DNA of 64,000 nucleotides from Pleomorphomonas sp. PLEO (GTDB lineage Bacteria; Pseudomonadota; Alphaproteobacteria; Rhizobiales; Pleomorphomonadaceae). The stretch is taken from positions 2,429,501 through 2,493,500 of the forward strand of contig NZ_CP166625.1 of NCBI RefSeq assembly GCF_041320595.1, given 5' to 3'. A program made the position numbers and the translations under genes. Shown piece after piece: positions 60,714 through 64,000 of this stretch; position 1 is the stretch's first letter, and every line of letters begins with the position of its first letter. The notes below the pieces were generated by a model that saw only the letters and a program-made list of their open reading frames with translations, had not been told where the DNA came from and searched no databases.

Positions 60714-62087
60714 TTACGCCGTCGCGATTCGGCTGGTGCCGGGATCGGGCACGTCTATGCCGTCGGCCTCGTACTCGTTGAGCTTGTTTCGAAGGGTTCG
60801 GATGGAGATGCCGAGGATCTTGGCGGCGTGGGTGCGGTTGCCGAGGCAGTGGTCGAGCGTATCGAGGATGAGGTCGCGCTCCACCTCGGCGACGGTGCGG
60901 CCGACCAGCGCACGCGTCACCGCTTCCGCCGTCTGGGCGGCACGGGCGACCGGGTCGGCCGAGCGCGGCACCGCGGCCTCCATGCGGCCTCCATCGGGCA
61001 AGCGAATGGCCTCGACGCCAATCTCGGGGCCGCTGGCGAGCAGCACGGCACGGTGGATGGTGTTCTCAAGTTCGCGGACGTTGCCCGGCCAGCGGGCGGC
61101 GATCAGCTCGCGTTTGGCGTCGGCGGAGAGCGGCCGTTCCGGCATGCCGTTGATCTCGGCATACTTGCGGGTGAAATGCTCGGCCAGCGCCAGGATGTCG
61201 GCGGGACGGTCGCGCAGCGAAGGGATCTTCAGGTTGACGACGTTGAGGCGGTAGAGCAGGTCCTCGCGGAAGCGGCCTTCCTTGACGGCGTCGGCGAGGT
61301 TGCGGTTGCTGGTGGCGATGATGCGGATGTCCACCGGCACCGGTTTGCCGCCGCCGACGCGGTCGATCACCCGTTCCTGAATGGCGCGCAGCAATTTGGC
61401 CTGCAAGCGAACATCCATCTCGGAAATTTCGTCGAGCAGCAGCGTGCCGCCGGTGGCTTCCTCGAACTTGCCGATCCGGCGGGCGACGGCGCCGGTAAAG
61501 GCGCCCTTCTCGTGGCCGAACAGTTCCGATTCCAGCAGGTTCTCCGGGATGGCGGCGCAATTGACGGAGACGAAGGGCTTGTCGACGCGCGCCGACTTGC
61601 GGTGGACGTAGCGGGCGAGCACTTCCTTGCCGGTGCCGCTCTCACCGGTGATCAGGATCGACGCCTCGCTGGGCGCCACCTGGTCGGCGAGCTTCAGCAC
61701 CGCCAGCATTGCCTCGTCTCGCACCACGAGGTCGCGGCTGTCGGCGGCGACGGCGGCCAGCACGGCGGCGATCAGCTCGGCGTCGGGTGGCAGCGGGATA
61801 TATTCCTTGGCGCCGGCCCGGATGGCGGCGACGGCCGCCTTGGCGTCGGTGGCGATGCCGCAGGCGACGACGGGAACGTGGATGCGTTCCTCTTCCAGCG
61901 AGGTAATCAGCCGCTGGATCGGCAGTGACACGTCGATCATGACCAGATCGGCGCCGCGCCCCGAACGCAGCGTCCGGAGGGCGGTGTCTATGGTGTCGGC
62001 CTGCAATACCGACGCCCCCTTGTCCATGGCGATGCGGGTAGCGGCGGTGAGCTGCCCGTTGAGAGAGCCGACAATTAGAAGGCGCAT
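60714..62087 (-). CDS. flbD: FlbD-family sigma54 activator of flagellar genes
   Basis: A 457-residue NtrC-type regulator. The receiver domain (about 1-115) keeps an Asp in LVMIDVSLP but lacks the acidic pair (GSLN at the start), as in Caulobacter FlbD. The AAA+ domain has GESGTGKEV (Walker A), FGHEKGAFTGAVARRIG and GTLLLDEISEMD; the C-terminal Fis helix is THAAKILGISIRTLRNKLNE. It drives late flagellar genes from sigma54 promoters. Last gene of the fliG-fliH-fliN-flbD operon. Confidence 0.94.
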   Translation of the reverse strand: MRLLIVGSLNGQLTAATRIAMDKGASVLQADTIDTALRTLRSGRGADLVMIDVSLPIQRLITSLEEERIHVPVVACGIATDAKAAVAAIRAGAKEYIPLPPDAELIAAVLAAVAADSRDLVVRDEAMLAVLKLADQVAPSEASILITGESGTGKEVLARYVHRKSARVDKPFVSVNCAAIPENLLESELFGHEKGAFTGAVARRIGKFEEATGGTLLLDEISEMDVRLQAKLLRAIQERVIDRVGGGKPVPVDIRIIATSNRNLADAVKEGRFREDLLYRLNVVNLKIPSLRDRPADILALAEHFTRKYAEINGMPERPLSADAKRELIAARWPGNVRELENTIHRAVLLASGPEIGVEAIRLPDGGRMEAAVPRSADPVARAAQTAEAVTRALVGRTVAEVERDLILDTLDHCLGNRTHAAKILGISIRTLRNKLNEYEADGIDVPDPGTSRIATA

Positions 62088-62101
62088 TGGTCTATCTCCG
62101 G

Positions 62102-62446
62102 TCAGCGCTCGGCTTTGACGATTTCTGTCATCGTCACGCCGAGCTTGTCTTCGACCAGCACCACTTCGCCACGGGCGACGAGGCGGTCGTTGACGTAGAT
62201 GTCGATGGCTTCGCCGACCTTGCGGTCGAGCTCCAGAACGGAGCCGGGGGCGAGCTGAAGGAGGTCGCTGACGCCGAGGCGGGCGCGGCCGAGAATGGCC
62301 GAGACGCGCACGGGAACGTCGAACACCGCCTCAAGCTCGGCCGCCGAGCGGGTGATGGCCTGATCCTCGCCGTCGTCGCCACCGCGCCGGCGCTCGGCGG
62401 CATGGGACTCGAGGTCGATGCCCGAGGGCTCGTCGGCGGGGGTCAT
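62102..62446 (-). CDS. fliN: Flagellar motor switch protein FliN
   Basis: A 114-residue C-ring protein. A hydrophilic N-terminus leads to the SpoA domain VFDVPVRVSAILGRARLGVS ... LAPGSVLELDRKVGEAIDIYV and ARGEVVLVEDKLGVTMTEIV. Its ATG overlaps the fliH stop (ATGA). It forms the base of the switch complex with FliG and FliM. Confidence 0.95.
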   Translation of the reverse strand: MTPADEPSGIDLESHAAERRRGGDDGEDQAITRSAAELEAVFDVPVRVSAILGRARLGVSDLLQLAPGSVLELDRKVGEAIDIYVNDRLVARGEVVLVEDKLGVTMTEIVKAER

Positions 62447-63129
62447 GTGGTGGCTCCGCTCTTGGACGTGAGGTTGGTCGGTTCGGTGACCGGCAGGTGA
62501 CGGGCGATCGCCGCCTCGATGCCGGCGATGATGGCGGCGTGGTCAAGCACGATGCCGCCATCCGCCCATTCGATACGGCAGTCGCCGCGCGCCATGCCGG
62601 GTTCGCCCAGCACCACGAGGCGGCCTTCAAAGCCGCGCTCAGCGACGAGGCGCTTCAGTTCGCTCTGGATCGGCTCGGCGTCGGTATCCGACAGGCGGAT
62701 GACGAGGTGAGGGGCGGCGCGCAATGGTGAGAAACAGTCTTCCAAGAGGCCGAGGATGCGCTCGCGCGGCTGTCGATCGACCAGTGAACCGGCGATCTTG
62801 ATGGCCACCGTCTCGGCCAGACGCACGGCGTCGGCCTCGATGCGCGCGCGCTCGGTGTCGAGAACGGCGAGGATGGACTGGGCGGCGCTGGCGAGGCGCT
62901 GGGCCTCGTCGGAAAGGCGCGTCGCTTCGCGGGCGGTTCTGTCGGCGGCTTGGGCCTCGGCGGACTCGCGTCCGGCGGCAAGGCCCCGCTGATAGGCGGC
63001 GTCCTCTGCTTCGGTGAGACGCGCCAGATGCTCCGGCTCGGGAATCATCACGGTCGTCGGCGAGCCGTCGGCGCGCGAGGCCGGGGCCGAGAAGTCGTTG
63101 TCGAACAGGAAGCGGGCCGGTGCCGCCAT
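62443..63129 (-). CDS. fliH: Flagellar export stator protein FliH
   Basis: A 228-residue regulator of the export ATPase. Long helical stretch (EAEDAAYQRGLAAGRESAEA, RLSDEAQRLASAAQSILAVLD), then the C-terminal domain with VAIKIAGSLVDRQPRERILG and RIEWADGGIVLDHAAIIAGI. ATG 63129 with AAGGAG nine bases upstream is preferred over GTG 63162, which overlaps the fliG stop. Confidence 0.9.
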   Translation of the reverse strand: MAAPARFLFDNDFSAPASRADGSPTTVMIPEPEHLARLTEAEDAAYQRGLAAGRESAEAQAADRTAREATRLSDEAQRLASAAQSILAVLDTERARIEADAVRLAETVAIKIAGSLVDRQPRERILGLLEDCFSPLRAAPHLVIRLSDTDAEPIQSELKRLVAERGFEGRLVVLGEPGMARGDCRIEWADGGIVLDHAAIIAGIEAAIARHLPVTEPTNLTSKSGATT

Positions 63130-63158
63130 CAGCGGATACTCCTTCGCAAAGATGCTCG

Positions 63159-64000
63159 TCACATGACGAGCTCATCTTCGGATTTATTCTTGGAAATCAT
63201 GATCTCGCCCTTGGCGGCGAGATCCTTGGCGAGATTGATCAGGGCGGCCTGAGCTTCATCGACATCGCGCAGGCGTACTGCGCCCATGGCTTCCATGTCT
63301 TCCTTCAGCATCGCGGAGGCGCGGGCCGACATGTTGGCGAAGAACACGTCGCGCACCCCCTCCTTGGCACCCTTCAGCGCCAGGGCCAGCTTGTCCTTTT
63401 CGACCTGCCGCAACACGGTTTGGATGGCGCCGGCGTCGAGCTTGCCCAGATCGTCGAAGGTGAACATCAAGGCCTTGATGCGGTCGGCGGCGTCGCGATT
63501 GTGCTCCTCGAGAGCGGCGATGAACTTGGCCTCGGTGTTGCGATCGAAGGAGTTGAAGATCTCGGCCATCAGCTCGTGGGCGTCGCGCCGCTGGGTATTG
63601 GTGAGGTTGGACATGAACTCGACGCGCAGCGTCTGCTCGACCTTTTCGAGGATGTCCTTCTGCACCGCCTCCATCTTTAGCATGCGGTCGACCACTTCGA
63701 GGGCGAATTCGTCGGGCAGCTTGGACAGGACGCGCGCCGCGTGGTCGGAGTTGATCTTGGAGAGGACGACGGCGACGGTCTGAGGATATTCGTTCTTGAG
63801 GTAGTTGGCGAGCACGTTCTCCTGCACGTTGGAGAGCTTCTCCCACATGTTACGGCCGGCCGGACCACGGATCTCGTCCATGATGGCGTTGACCTTGTCC
63901 TGCGGCAGCACGGAGAGAAGCAGGCGCTCGGTGGTGTCGAAATTGCCCATCAGCGCCCCCGAGGAGGAGACGTGAGTGACGAATTCGACCAGAAGGTCGT
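63159..64000 (-). CDS. fliG: Flagellar motor switch protein FliG (runs off the window)
   Basis: The last 280 residues of FliG; the frame stays open to base 64000, with [20 protein letters not shown] before a Met that is not the true start. Middle-domain [20 protein letters not shown] and [20 protein letters not shown], and the C-terminal domain with [20 protein letters not shown] and [20 protein letters not shown] (charged torque helix). It couples stator force to the rotor and starts the visible operon. Confidence 0.95.
   Translation of the reverse strand, partial: DLLVEFVTHVSSSGALMGNFDTTERLLLSVLPQDKVNAIMDEIRGPAGRNMWEKLSNVQENVLANYLKNEYPQTVAVVLSKINSDHAARVLSKLPDEFALEVVDRMLKMEAVQKDILEKVEQTLRVEFMSNLTNTQRRDAHELMAEIFNSFDRNTEAKFIAALEEHNRDAADRIKALMFTFDDLGKLDAGAIQTVLRQVEKDKLALALKGAKEGVRDVFFANMSARASAMLKEDMEAMGAVRLRDVDEAQAALINLAKDLAAKGEIMISKNKSEDELVM

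Overview
The window is GC-rich, densely coded DNA from a motile alphaproteobacterium, most likely of the order Hyphomicrobiales (Rhizobiales). The clues are a fliG-fliH-fliN-flbD flagellar operon, an flhA gene with a CtrA-type box (TTAA-N7-TTAA) upstream, an RpoE-ChrR singlet-oxygen module, NodT-type outer-membrane lipoproteins and Zur-like palindromes. The genus cannot be fixed from the sequence alone. No phage, insertion sequence, CRISPR array or rRNA was seen. There is one tRNA gene (Met, CAT) and a decayed copy of it.

Layout. 0-6.2 kb: the tail of a DUF3830 gene, then a minus-strand operon of two 5-formyl-THF cyclo-ligase-like paralogues flanking an NMT1/THI5-type ABC importer whose permease is a tandem fusion. 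A divergent RpiR regulator faces it across GTTTCA-repeat operators. 6.2-9.2 kb: a diguanylate cyclase, queF and a group III truncated haemoglobin. 9.3-14.6 kb: a TetR repressor and a divergent three-part EmrAB-type pump ending in a small coupled gene. 14.6-20.9 kb: an RpoE-ChrR module (DUF2177, DUF1295, chrR, rpoE, FAD amine oxidase, DUF1365, CFA-synthase family) with three promoter-like sequences of the same design, TGATC(C/T)-N16-CGTA. 21.0-21.7 kb: VapBC.

21.7-27.5 kb: a LacI regulator and an operon for uptake and oxidation of an unknown, probably N-methylated, amino acid, headed by a perfect 14-bp inverted repeat. 27.8-35.7 kb: an RND efflux operon divergent from a CpxRA-like two-component system. 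35.7-41.2 kb: a methyltransferase, an IrtAB/YbtPQ-like ABC pair and a TetR regulator. 41.3-43.4 kb: opgD between the tRNA-Met pseudogene and the intact tRNA-Met. 43.5-48.7 kb: a lytic transglycosylase, Hsp20, a Bcr/CflA-type MFS pump, a Doc toxin-antitoxin pair and an extensin-like lipoprotein. 48.8-52.8 kb: ArsR-SRPBCC, a divergent SDR, a BKACE enzyme, a secreted hypothetical protein and a Zur-box zinc-binding protein.

53-64 kb: flhA, rsgA with an unusual structured leader, a membrane protein, an alpha/beta hydrolase carrying twelve 18-residue repeats, a VOC protein, a glutaredoxin-like protein, an orphan hypothetical protein and the flagellar operon flbD-fliN-fliH-fliG (fliG runs off the window).

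The most coherent system is the 14.9-20.9 kb membrane-lipid/singlet-oxygen module, because three independent promoters share one sequence architecture. The best candidates for undescribed biology are the rsgA leader (three-codon mini-gene plus competing hairpins), the repeat-tailed hydrolase and the folate-ligase-like/ABC operon.
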